Positions 11,830-21,677 of a stretch of 64,000 nt of DNA are shown here, piece after piece. Under the pieces are notes generated by a model, which did no database searches, was not told where the DNA came from, and saw only the letters and a list, made by a program, of their open reading frames with translations. Source of the stretch: Siphonodentalium dalli (Eukaryota; Mollusca; Scaphopoda; Gadilida; Siphonodentaliidae); the NCBI GenBank assembly GCA_032622095.1, contig CP136068.1, forward strand, positions 189,768,613 through 189,832,612. The letters run 5' to 3'. A program made the position numbers and the translations under genes. The first letter of the stretch is position 1. Each line of letters opens with the position of its first letter.

Positions 11830-12418
11830 ATTTGTTCGAATGATTGCAGAAACCCAAAAAAGGGTAGAAAATGAAACGCAACCTTGACATCTAACATGGC
11901 TTTTGTTGAGTGTTTCGTCAGTCAAGCCCAAACTTCTGCTAAGAAGACACACAACTCCAGGAAAAAAAGCATCCACAAAAAAAAAATCCCAATATTTTCT
12001 AAGTCAAAATAAGTCGAAAATGAAGTGTAATGTTAGGAAAAACAGTCCGAGCCCACCCTGAGCCGCATAATGTAGAGATGGTGTTGTGAGAAGCATGTAT
12101 ACCAAAAATTATTGAAATCGTTTCCTATTTGTTAAAGTTATTAAGTCGGACAGAATTTTCTAAGTCAAAATAAGTCGAAAAGTAAGGCGTAACTTAAAAA
12201 AAGACAGTCGGACCGCACCGCAATTAGCATCATGCGGAGAGGCGGTCCTAAGGAGATTGTATACAAATATTATTGAATTCGGTTCATAGTTGTTCGAGTT
12301 ATGAGGTCGGACGGATGGACGGACGGCTAGACGGCTCGACACACGGAGGGAGAAAGTGTGACGGACAGACGCAATCAATCCAGTATACCCCCCATTTTCC
12401 TCGAAAGTGGGGGTATAA
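11830..12418 (+). repeat. ~162 bp tandem repeat with GGACGG tail and TATACCCCC hairpin
   Basis: Two clear units start with AAGTCAAAATAAGTCGAAAA (~12000 and ~12162), and an older one lies upstream. The block ends GGACGGATGGACGGACGG, then a terminal hairpin formed by TATACCCCCCA and TGGGGGTATA (~12383-12417). The same ending style is seen eroded at ~14600-14650 and ~15110-15140. This looks like a dispersed non-coding element family. Confidence 0.6.
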
Positions 12419-12504
12419 TTAACAGGACGTTTTAAGAGAGCATTAACACAAAAACATTTTCAAAACAATTTTAAGTAACATATTGTTCAAATGCCCAACA
12501 CAGC

Positions 12505-12875
12505 CATTGTGAAACTGAAATGGTGTCCTGGATGGTGCAGTTTCTCTAACTGTCTCACTAAGAGAGGAACTTCAGCAGCTCAATTACTTGCAGCTTTTCA
12601 TCGAGGGGAAAGTTGCAATGGATGTGTAGATCAAATCAACAATAATTGATTCTCAATTATGTACAGAATTTCAATAAGTTCCATTTGTATGGTTTTAATG
12701 AAAAGTGGAAAACAAAAAATAAAATTTCATTCATAAAGAAAAAGAAGCAACTTTGTTAGTGTGATCTAGAACAGTCAGGATGGACTGTTGAGTACACCCT
12801 AGCAGTGTGGACTTCTGGGATGCATGAAGGTGGTCAGCGAATATGGAACACAACTTAGAGTAGCGGCCGACGACC
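12505..12875 (+). pseudogene. Second copy of the Copia-type RNase H 3' end and LTR start
   Basis: Nearly the same sequence as 10628-10990 (AATGGTGTCCTGGATGGTGC, CTTGCAGCTTTTCATCGAGG and the AAAAAGAAGCAACTTTGTTAG junction). The frame is again broken, so neither copy is functional. The two copies lie 1.9 kb apart in direct orientation. Confidence 0.65.
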
Positions 12876-12929
12876 GCATATCAGAAAGTCTCTTATACTA
12901 CTGCTAACATTATTGATAGTGACATTTTC

Positions 12930-13320
12930 TGTCAGTTTATGGAATGAAAGTGTCAATGACACTGTAGCTCAACTTGGAGAGGAGTTAATTTTTTGTTGAG
13001 CAATGAAAAGAAAATTTGTATAGCTCCCATCTATAGGTCAACCTGAAGCTACATATGAAGTTTGGTGAGAATTGAATGAGAGATGCGGCCTGTAGGGCAT
13101 GCCAAAGAAAACTGTTGATGCACACACAGACGCCTGCATGGACGACAGATGCCAACCCATGACACTAGCTCAAACATTACTTTGTAAAGTTGAGATAAAA
13201 ATGACGGAAACAAGACAGTCAAAGACTATGGGATCGAGTCTCACCAGACTGCAAAGACTGATGAGACTGGGACTCTGGACACCACAATAGTCAGAACTTT
13301 TCATAATCACTTTAAAAGAA
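12930..13320. repeat. Mixed repeat fragments
   Basis: Contains the motif AATGAAAGTGTCAATGACAC (also ~208 and ~52840), a satellite-like piece (GTTTGGTGAGAATTGAATGAGAG, ~13060) and the GACACTAGCTCAAAC...AAAGTTGAG tail that also borders the X modules. No coding exon is supported. Confidence 0.45.
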
Positions 13321-13329
13321 GTAGATCTA

Positions 13330-14000
13330 AACACGATATGTGGCTAGAGAGGCTTCTGTAGTGTACAGTGGGTAATTTCAAGGTGAATATCCACCTTGAA
13401 ATTACCCACTGTACACTAGTGATCACCCCCCTCCTCCAGCTCAACAAGTCCCCTCCCGACCGGGCTCCAGACTCCCAAGTCTTGGGTTGGAATTTCACAA
13501 CCGACATCTCAAACTTTCTCAATTTTTGGAAATTTCCAATCTCACAAGCGCCTTTTTATAAAACCATTTAGACATGTTTGAAGCCCAATTATCCATGGAC
13601 CCAAAACACCAAACATGTATGTCAGATTAATCAGTTAGGCAGTTCCAAGGTAGATGTTTTAATGAATTTGGTATTTCAATGATTTTTTAAACACAAAAGT
13701 TTTAACTCCCCATAGCCCCGTCATTTCTTAACAGGTTGACCTGATGTTAACAAATCTGAATATCAGTCACTAAAGGATCCTCCATACTATATGTAAGCTA
13801 AATAGTCCAACCTCTCTTGAGAAGACAATTTAAGAATTACTATAGAGACATACAGTTATGTCCCTGGTCCCACCCTATTTAACCTGGTGACCACATCTGA
13901 ATAAATTTGAATACCAGACACCAAAGAACCCTTCATACTAAATATTAGTAAAATAGACCTGATGGTCCTTTTGTGGTGGAAGCATATTAAAATTTGTGGC
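13330..14000 (+). repeat. Dispersed repeat R1, copy 2 (uninterrupted)
   Basis: Homologous to 756-1286 plus 2473-2640. It supplies the empty target site for the hAT-like element at 1287-2472: GGTGACCACATCTGAATAAA here, against an insertion within CCCATCTG there. Confidence 0.8.
13359..13418. repeat. Perfect 27-bp stem hairpin
   Basis: Bases 13359-13385 (starting TAGTGTACAGTGGGTAATTT) are the exact reverse complement of 13392-13418, separated by 6 nt. The paralogous R1 copy at ~810-840 has only the right arm, so the palindrome arose in, or was inserted into, this copy. Confidence 0.9.
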
Positions 14001-14219
14001 TATTTCGGTCGAACAGTTTAACCCGAAGTAGGAAAATATGGACTGTTACTGGTTGAAAAATCAAATCTACAGCCACATTGCCTCCACCCAGGCAGCTTAG
14101 AAATCAATAGGAATCTATATATTATTATACCAGTATCAAACAGCATACATAGAGGTAGGATGGGTGGTTGAGAGTTAAATCTCTTATCTCTGCCCCTATT
14201 TGAACAAATGTGAATCCCC

Positions 14220-14660
14220 ATCTATATATGAGATCCATTCATCTAGAAATTTCAAATGGTAGATTTTAAGAGTTGAAGAAAACTGATTTTCCTCAAAAGT
14301 TTCCTAAAAATGACCTCACGTGTACAAATCTGAACCCCACTCACCAAAGGACCCTCCATACCAAAAGCTAAATAGGCCTGATGGTTTTTGAAGAATTACT
14401 ATGGAGGGAAAGAGTTATGGCCCTGGCTTCTCACCTATATGACCTGATGAACTCATTTGAACAAATCTGAATGTGAGTCAAAATAAATAAACCCATTCGG
14501 TCTTTAATATGTATGTGGAGAAGAACAAAATTGATGGACAGATGGAGACATCCCAACAGAGGGATGTATGGGAGGACATACTGACAGACAAATTCAATCC
14601 AATATACAACCCCCCCCCCCCCCCCAAGTTTTCTTTGCAAATCAGGGTATAATGAGTACA
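14220..14660 (+). repeat. Degenerate 180 bp-type repeats ending in a C tract
   Basis: Same family as 2690-3725 (ACAAATCTGAACCCCA, AGGGAAAGAGTTATGGCCC). A run of 16 C (14610-14625) interrupts the usual TATACCCCC...GGGTATAATGAG ending. Confidence 0.6.
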
Positions 14661-15625
14661 ACTGGATAGGTGGTGGTTACGAATATATTAGTGGAACAGC
14701 CAAGCCTGAAAATAGTGTCTGACTTTTGCAGAATGAGGTCCCTAAAGGGTGAATTTAGTGCTGCAATCCTGCAAGGTGGGCTAGCATCACCAAATTCACC
14801 GTCTGGGGACCTCATTATGCTTAGGCCTCAACTGCTATGGGAGACATAGGAACATATTGAAGTTCTCCAGTTAATTGGTGATGTGCACCCATTGGGCACT
14901 TCAATTATCAATTTTATCTTCAGCAAATTAGGGGATATAAAACTGAACAGAAGGGAAAAAGTAAGTAGAAATGTCAATTTAAGACCCTGTATACTTCCCT
15001 AAAGATGAGGCCTAAGCAGAATGAGGTCCCTGGATAGGGTATTTGGTGAGACATCCCAACAGAAGAATGGATCGGAGGAGACTGACAGAGAGACAGACAA
15101 ATTCAATCCAATATACTGCCCAAGTTTTCTTTCAGGATATAATGAGTTCAACTGGATAGGTGGTGGTTAAGAATATAATAGTGGAACAGCCAAGTCTGAA
15201 TATAGTGTCTGACTTTTGCAAAATGAGGTCCCTATAGGGTGAATTTAGTGACACAATCCTGCAATATGGGCTAGCATCACCAAATTCACCGTCTGGGGAC
15301 CTCATTCTGCTTAGGCCTCAACTGCTATGGGAGACATGGGAACAGATTGAAGTTGTCCAGTTAATTGGTGATGTGCACCCATTGGGCACCTCAATTATCC
15401 ATTTTATCTTATGCAAATTACGGAATTAGATTAGAAACTGAACAGAAGGGAAAAAGTAAGCAGAATGTCAATTTAAGACCGTGTATACTTCCCTGAAGAT
15501 GAGGACTAAGCAGAATTAGGTCCCTGGAGAGTGTATTTGGTGATGCTAGCCTACTGTGCAGAGTAGCGCATCACTAAATTCACCCTCTGGAGACCTCATT
15601 CTGCAAATGTCAGACATACAGCATT
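14645..15625. repeat. Two tandem ~480 bp units built from fold-back sequences
   Basis: Unit 1 (~14649) and unit 2 (~15135) both start with ATAATGAGTxCAACTGGATAGG and share ~470 bp. Within each, GCAGAATGAGGTCCC-type blocks occur in both orientations (14733, ~14805, ~15017, ~15225, ~15290, ~15510, ~15590). The outer ends TGTCTGACTTTTGCAGAATG and its complement near 15590-15620 could pair. This resembles a MITE that duplicated in tandem. There is no coding potential. Confidence 0.6.
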
Positions 15626-15799
15626 TTGTTTTGATATGATGTTAATGATACACACAGGGCATGAATGTTTACACCTACCTGTCAGCCAGATAACATCTGA
15701 ATTGATTACTGTGTTATTAAATCTTTCTGTCTGGGGCTAATACCATACTCTATGGATGTTACAATGGTGTTAGTTTTTCCAATTAATTTTTTCTTGACT

Positions 15800-15900
15800 G
15801 CAGTGGGTGCAGGGGTGGCGCAGATGGGGGGGGGGGGTGGGTAGTGGGGACAGGTGTGTGGAGGGGAAGGGGTGGAATGGGGTGTTTTGTGTCTAAAAAA
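15800..15900. repeat. G-rich low-complexity tract
   Basis: Runs of G (10 or more near 15827-15836) followed by GGGTAGTGGGGACAGG and GGAGGGGAAGGGGTGG. This arrangement could form a G-quadruplex. The antisense ORF across it is a composition artefact. Confidence 0.7.
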
Positions 15901-15965
15901 ATACAAAAAATCAGGGGTTAAAATGAAAAAAATATTTTTGTATTGTTCATTTTGAATTTTGATTT

Positions 15966-16079
15966 CTATTTTATACGGAATTTATCAACCGAGTTCACTA
16001 AATTCGATTTGAGCCGAGGTTTACCGAGGCTCAAATAGAATTTAGAGGACGAGGTTGATAAATCACGTATAAAATAGGA
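15966..16079. repeat. Fold-back sequence
   Basis: CTATTTTATACGGAATTTATCAACC pairs with its near-complement at the right, and CTAAATTCGATTTGAGCC pairs with GGCTCAAATAGAATTTAG, giving a long imperfect hairpin. It resembles an end or solo fold-back of a MITE. Confidence 0.7.
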
Positions 16080-16321
16080 CGAGTGTGAGATACCTTTTAT
16101 CATATGATCAAATAAACCCGAAGCAACGCGAAATATTCATCAAAAACAACAATCATAAACTACAGCGATCACAAGTTATTTGAAGAACGCCGTGACGTCA
16201 TCGCACGCGCTGATATTAAACGTGTCTATTACCGATAATTATGAAACTGCTTTTATGGCCAAATTACGTGATAAATTATTTTATAACTAATTTTTCCTTA
16301 ATCCTTTGAACCCGACTGACC

Positions 16322-16373
16322 GCAAAAGCGGCCAGCCAGAAAATTTTCATAATACCCCGCTGGCCGCTTTTGC
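16322..16373. repeat. 15-bp perfect inverted repeat
   Basis: GCAAAAGCGGCCAGC (16322-16336) and GCTGGCCGCTTTTGC (16359-16373) are exact reverse complements with a 22-nt AT-rich loop. Confidence 0.85.
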
Positions 16374-17190
16374 ATATGCATTATTATCATGTTTATATAT
16401 GTTATAACCATTGGTATATCAACTAATATTTATAGACAATGATCCCCAGAAACTTCAGTGCCATTGGTGCCATTGGTGCATGTGTTTGATGCCCACTAGT
16501 TGGGGTAGGAAAATATATGCATGCGCAGTGCAGATTTCAACAAACGTACATTATTTGAAGTGATACGCATAACGCTATATATTGCTGCACAGTTCGCAGG
16601 ATTGCATAAGATTTCGATCACTATTCGGGTTTAAATTATCTGTGTATTCATAATCAGTGTTCTGGTCTATGTGAGGAAGGCCCAGCAACTTATTTGAGTC
16701 GATTTGTTCATGCATGCACATAGGATACAATGATAATGTATTGGTTTTTGCATAATGGTACAATCACATCAATGATCCCCAACGTATATATCATTTGCAT
16801 TATACAGCTGCACGTTTCGACAATGCTAGTGATGAGCTGATTGTCAAATAGAGTGCCGATTCCGATTATTGTAATAATTATACCAAAATATGTTATACGT
16901 GTTATATACTACTTAGATTTGGAAGCAACAAAATCAGTAATATACCAGTATACATAAGTATACGTTTGGGTAAGTAAAATGTGCACGCGCCTTATTCAAC
17001 TGTAAGTCAATAGGGGGTCTGAATTCTGGCTACAATCACGGACACAGGTGAGTTTTGACATTTGCCGCGATGACAACTCAGAAGAGTGCATGACCGTTCA
17101 CACCAAAACAAGAACTAAATGTTTAATTACAAATAAAAACAATTAAATAATATTAATAATTGTTACCCCTATCCAATTAATAAAATAAAA
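16374..17190. other. No gene seen
   Basis: AT-rich DNA with no exon-like frame or clear repeat partner in the window. A CRE-type TGACGTCA lies just upstream at ~16194. Confidence 0.4.
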
Positions 17191-17196
17191 GAATTC

Positions 17197-17293
17197 AACA
17201 TGAGACTCGTTCCCATCTTCATGTCATTGTTAACATCCATGACTAATTTCATGATGATCCGACCAAAGCTACGACCTGTAGCCCGTGCCAAAG
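17197..17293 (+). repeat. Fragment of the ~160 bp satellite
   Basis: Reads GACTCGTTCCCATCTTCATG through GACCTGTAGCCCGTGCCAAAG, the consensus order of the arrays at 20.1 and 52.9 kb. It is cut off where the LINE fragment begins at ~17294. Confidence 0.8.
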
Positions 17294-18084
17294 TATTGGA
17301 ATATGCTGCGCCTGAGTGGGACAACTGTGGCATAACATTGAGCGATCGAATTGAAAAGATACAACACGAAGCGGCTAGAATAGTATCAGGAGCGACAAGA
17401 AGTATTAATGCTATTAACAATATAATATCCGATCTTGGCTGGGAGACTTTGGCGGATAGACGAACAAAATTCAAGTTACACCAATTTTACAAAATGTTTC
17501 ATCGATCATCACCCCAGTATCTCCATACCCTTGTTAATCACGAGAACCCAGGAGCAGAACGATACTCTTTCAGAAAAACTTCACTCAGACCCCCTCGCTC
17601 AGATCTCTCCTTATACATGGATACTTTTCTGCCATCAGCGACCAGATTATGGAATGACTTGACCCCTGAACTGAAACAAGTGGAATCCCTCGAAGTATTT
17701 AAATCGTGACTAGATGCAGGTAAACGTCTAAACATGAGAAGAACTCTTCACCTGAACTTGTGTTCTAATCGAAAAGCCCAAATAATCCACACCCAACTAA
17801 GACTCAAATGTAGTAGTCTTAATAAAGACCTCCACGAGAATCACATAAAAGAAAGCAACAGGTGCTCATGTGGCGACATAGAAAGCGCAGATCACTTTCT
17901 TTTAGTCTGCCCTTTATACAACCAAATCAGGGATGAATGCTTTATGCCATTAGAAACAAAATACAGAGACAGTGTAATACTCTTAAATGGCTCAAATTCT
18001 CTTACACTTAGCACCAACCACAAAATCTTTAAAGTAACCCAAACTTTCATTACCAGAAGTGAACGTTTCAGTCCTTTATCATAA
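17294..18084 (+). pseudogene. LINE reverse transcriptase C-terminal fragment
   Basis: The translation opens with LEYAAPEWDNCG and continues IEKIQHEAARIVSGATR. LGWETLADRRTKFKLHQFYK, WNDLTPEL and a Cys-rich tail CSCGDIESADHFLLVCPLY follow. This is the standard order of the thumb and C-terminal region of LINE reverse transcriptases of the CR1/L2/Jockey type, including the CxC...H...C motif. One in-frame TGA (17707-17709) interrupts the frame and nothing upstream of the thumb is present, so the copy is 5'-truncated and dead. The apparent N-terminus of the 169-codon ORF is satellite sequence fused by the insertion. Confidence 0.85.
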
Positions 18085-18626
18085 GATATAGAATCATATC
18101 AGTACTGAATAAAACTTTGGCCAAATACGTCCACTTAATCAATTACAATAGTTGCCCGATTCAGTGAATTTCCGTTAAATTTGCGTTAAGTGTCAATCAT
18201 CATGAAAAACAAAGTTATAAAGATATATAAAGATAGATATATTTGAGAATACTTGTAAACAAGTCATGAAAAACAAAGATAGATATATTTGAGAATACTT
18301 GTAAACACACAGCAGTAGTAACTCACCCTCTGTCCCACTCCTTCCATCTCTTCTGCCTCAACTTAATGTTAGTAACTTGTGATTTTCATTCCCCCCAACC
18401 TGTTCTCTTTAACTCAGCCTCCTGCCATACGCTCCTTCTACATACTATTCTGCATGCTTTTCTTTTCCGAGGAGATAACTTCAAATAAGCGGTGACCCGC
18501 TTGTTGTTAAATCCTCTTCACCCTCCTTTTCTTCTAACATGTCATTTAATTTAACTCATATTGTTCAATGTCTTATTTCATGTATACATGTATTAATTGA
18601 GGGTAGAATAAATATTGTTTACACCA
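18085..18626 (+). other. LINE 3' untranslated region (putative)
   Basis: Follows the reverse transcriptase fragment. It contains a direct duplication of TAGATATATTTGAGAATACTTG (~18233 and ~18280) and a pyrimidine-rich stretch (18330-18560). It ends where the X module resumes with AACTTTACAAGTAAAGTTGAG. The exact 3' end is inferred from that junction. Confidence 0.5.
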
Positions 18627-18627
18627 A

Positions 18628-20103
18628 ACTTTACAAGTAAAGTTGAGCAAAAAACCAGAAGAATACAATTTTTTGCTTATGTATTGGACAATGTCTGCCA
18701 TCACAATCAACAGATGCCAATCAAGTGAAGTATGTTGTCATCTTATAAAATGAACATATAAAGCTCAAAAGAATTGGAAACTCTAAAGATTTCGGAGTCA
18801 GATAGTCACATATTGATAGATTATTTAGGCCGCTCGGATTAATATGACATGAAAATCTCTGTAAGCTCAACAATAATGAAAGGAATAAAGAGTTACATGT
18901 AAGAGTCCCGGATATCACTTGTTGAACATGTTTTCCATTGGTTGTAATAATTCAGCTGGAGAATTTAGAAATGGCACATGTGTATACCGGTATGTCTATT
19001 CTTAAAGATGAATTATCTCCTCCAATAACAAGTTTTAAATAATTTCCTGGGTATAAAATAATAGTTATAAATGGAAGACCCCTGTCCAGAAACGATGCTG
19101 TCCATTACTATTGATTAGAATTTGAATATGTTCTGGTATAAACATGCGTGATCATTTATCTAATGACCAATAACAGAGACCAGAAATTTATTGTGTTGTG
19201 TAATATTGTCAAAATAAATGTTAATTAGACTCATTATAGCTTATGACTATGGAATAAAACAAAACAAAACATCAATCTGGGACATATGACATTCAGATCG
19301 TAGCAAGGGAATAAATCTAATAATCTCTATCACTATCTGATATCGCCTGAATGGTCTGTTCTAAAAATAGTAACCTATGTATGTGCAAGTTGATCATCGC
19401 ATTATAAAGAAAATATTCAACATAAAATCAACACACAAAGATTGTGCAAATTTTCATGAAGCTCCATTCATGGAAGGGTTAAGATGTTCGGTTTGGAGAG
19501 GTTTTACTAAAGCATCAGCAGAGATAGAACAATTAGCCTACATGATTTCCGGGGGAGTCTTCATCTTCAGGATCTCTTGTACCCTTCTCAGATTGCTTTT
19601 CTGTTAAATCAGGTGGTCCAGGTACTCCTGGTGGTCGAGCCATTGATGCATCAATTCCTTGCAGTACCATCTTTCCCTACAGAAAAAATATGTGTAAAGG
19701 GTTAATTCTGGTCAAATCACTTTTCAGTTGTCACACCATGCAGTGTAATAGTTGATAAACTTCCAAAAAACATTTTGACAGTTCATTGGACAGTTTCCAG
19801 CATATGTCGGTATTAATCAGGCGAGACAAAACTGAATATTCAGCTTAAAAAGATCAATTTAGCTTATAATAGTACGTGGAATTCAGCTTAAAATTTACTA
19901 TCAGGAATTGATCAGCGATATGTTCTGCTCATTTCCACATTCGAAGAGGCATAAGTATTGGGATATATTTACATGCCAACTGTTTTGATTTTAATTAATT
20001 TAACAATTAATTTGGTGAGTCACATTTTGACCACTTTCTTGGTGTAATCAGTATATCTGTCAAAACACCACGCTAACAATCTTCAATGAAATAAACATAA
20101 TAA
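18628..20103. repeat. X module, copy A
   Basis: A 1.45 kb unit shared with 21678-23180 (copy B), 30640-30913 plus 50842-52550 (copy D) and 53588-57850 (copy C). It starts TTACAAGTAAAGTTGAGC and includes the block GTCAGATAGTCACATATTG, a collagen-like last exon on the minus strand and the block ATTCAGCTTAAAATTTACTATC. A and B differ by a few percent. Copy A ends early and joins satellite at ~20104. Confidence 0.85.
19533..19676 (-). pseudogene. Collagen-like last exon, copy A
   Basis: On the minus strand a splice acceptor (TTTTTTCTGTAG) is followed by 47 codons and TAA. The product reads GKMVLQGIDAS then ARPPGVPGPPDLTEKQ and ends SPGNHVG. The pattern is a short, eroded Gly-X-Y collagen run followed by an acidic non-collagenous tail. 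Relative to copy D it has lost several glycine triplets (18 bp shorter). It may be a duplicated terminal exon without a gene. The upstream exons of such a gene are not in the window. Confidence 0.5.
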
Positions 20104-21200
20104 AATCCTTGACAAATTTCATCATGATCCGACCAAAGGTACAACCTCTAGCCATGCCAAAGAATTTTGTCATGCAAAGAGTAAAATTCAAGATGGCTGC
20201 CAGCGGCCACGTTTTATGGCTGAATCTGGCTGAATAACCACAAAATGACTCGTTCCCATCTACATGTCAATGTTAATATCCATGACAAATTTCATGATGA
20301 CCCAACCAAAGGTACAAACTCCTCCAGCCCATGCCAAAGGATTTAGTCATGCAAAGATTAAAATCCACGATGGCTGCCTGCAGCCATGTTTTATGGCTGA
20401 ATGACCCCAAAATGACTCGTTCCCATCTGCATGTCAATAATATCATCCACGACAAATTTCATGATGATCAGAAGAACACTCCAGCCTGTAGCCCGTGCTA
20501 ATGGATTGAATTTTGAAATCCAAGATGGCTGCTGGTGGCCATGTTTTTTTGCTGAATGGGCCCAAAATGACTCATTCCCATCTACATGTCAATGTCAACA
20601 ATTTCATAATGATCCAACCAAAGGTACGACTTGTAGCCCGTGCCAAACAATTTAGTCATGCAAAGAGTCAAATCCAAGATGGCTGCCAGCAGCCATGTCT
20701 TATGGCCAAATGACCCCAACATTACTCGTTCCCATCTGCATGTCAATGTTAACATACATGAAAAATTTCATGATGATCCAGCCAAAGGTACGACCTGTAG
20801 CCCTTGCCAAAGGATTTAGTCATGCAAAGAGTAAAATCCAAGATGGCTGCCGGCGGCCATGTTTTTTGGCCGAATGACCCCAAAATGACCTGTTCCCATC
20901 TACTTGTAAAAGTTAACATTCAAGATAAATTTCATACTGATCAGACAAACAGTAAGGCCTGTAGCCCATGCTAATGGAGTGCATTTTATGAAATCCAAAA
21001 TGGCCACCGGCGGCCATGTTTTTTGGCCCAATGACCCCAAAATGACTCGTTCCCATCTACATATCAATGTCAACAGCCATGACAAATTTCATAATGATCC
21101 GACCATAGGTAGGACCTGTAGCCCGTGCTAATGGAAACTGTTGTAGGACATCTCCACACACACACGGATGACGGATACCAGCCATGGCACTAGCTCAAAC
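20104..21200 (+). repeat. ~160 bp satellite array (about six units)
   Basis: Units start with CCCAAAATGACTCGTTCCC at about 20237, 20403, 20561, 20723, 20879 and 21035, giving spacings of 157-166 bp. Each contains GACAAATTTCATGATGATCC, GACCTGTAGCCCGTGC, ATTTAGTCATGCAAAGAG and AATCCAAGATGGCTGCCGG followed by a GGCGGCCATGTTTT block. CAAGATGGC(T/G)GCC is close to a YY1-type core, and the GCCGGCGGCC part is self-complementary. The array ends with a TCCACACACACACGGATGAC...GCACTAGCTCAAAC tail that leads into X module B. Confidence 0.9.
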
Positions 21201-21203
21201 TTT

Positions 21204-21677
21204 CTGTATCTGTAGTTGTTACATCCTAGTGACCAAGGCTGGCTTTTACAGGACGGGATCGAGTAGATCCATAATTTTTCCAGGAAGTTTTTTTGCCGAA
21301 CCCGTGACTTCTTCGCCACGGTAGGGATCTTTAACGTGCGCACATTGTTGCACACGGGACAGCCATTAGCGTCGGCTCCCGATCCGACGGTGTGCCAAGT
21401 GTAGTGTCATCCCTGGTCATGACATTACGAGAGGAGCAGAGGTACGAAGTTAGTCCAGTACGCATTTTTTCAAATTTTGTCTGAGACTCTTTGGCTTCTG
21501 GAATCTTTCTCAGATCACTGATCGTGGCATCGATGATTGATTTGTGATGCCCGTGGTACTGGGGATGCAGATGGCGACACAAAGTCCGACCGATATTTTG
21601 TCGGATTTGAACCCTCGACCGTGTCGAAGGTGTAGCTCAGAGGTCGGCCCACAAACCAACTGAGCTATCCGCTCCTC
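21204..21677 (-). mobile_element. tRNA-derived SINE
   Basis: Read on the minus strand from 21677, the head is tRNA-like: GGAGCGGATAGCTCAGTTGG contains an A box (AGCTCAGTTGG), and GGGTTCAAATCCGAC contains a B box (GGTTCAAATCC). The spacing is normal for a polymerase III promoter. A body of ~380 bp follows, including the block GCGCACGTTAAAGATCCC of the kind seen in conserved SINE cores. The insertion is confirmed by the uninterrupted sequence CTCAAACTTTACAAGTAAAG at 53582-53601, which here is split. The target duplication is very short or unclear. Confidence 0.85.

Noticed and set aside
17200-17293. N-terminal part of the 169-codon ORF at 17.2 kb
   Set aside because: This part is satellite sequence. 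Only the portion from ~17294 is reverse transcriptase.
20104-21200. CRISPR-like array
   Set aside because: Units are ~160 bp and repetitive throughout, with no unique spacers, in a eukaryotic context.
21600-21677. Functional tRNA gene
   Set aside because: A and B boxes are present, but the anticodon and acceptor stems do not close and a ~400 bp SINE body follows.
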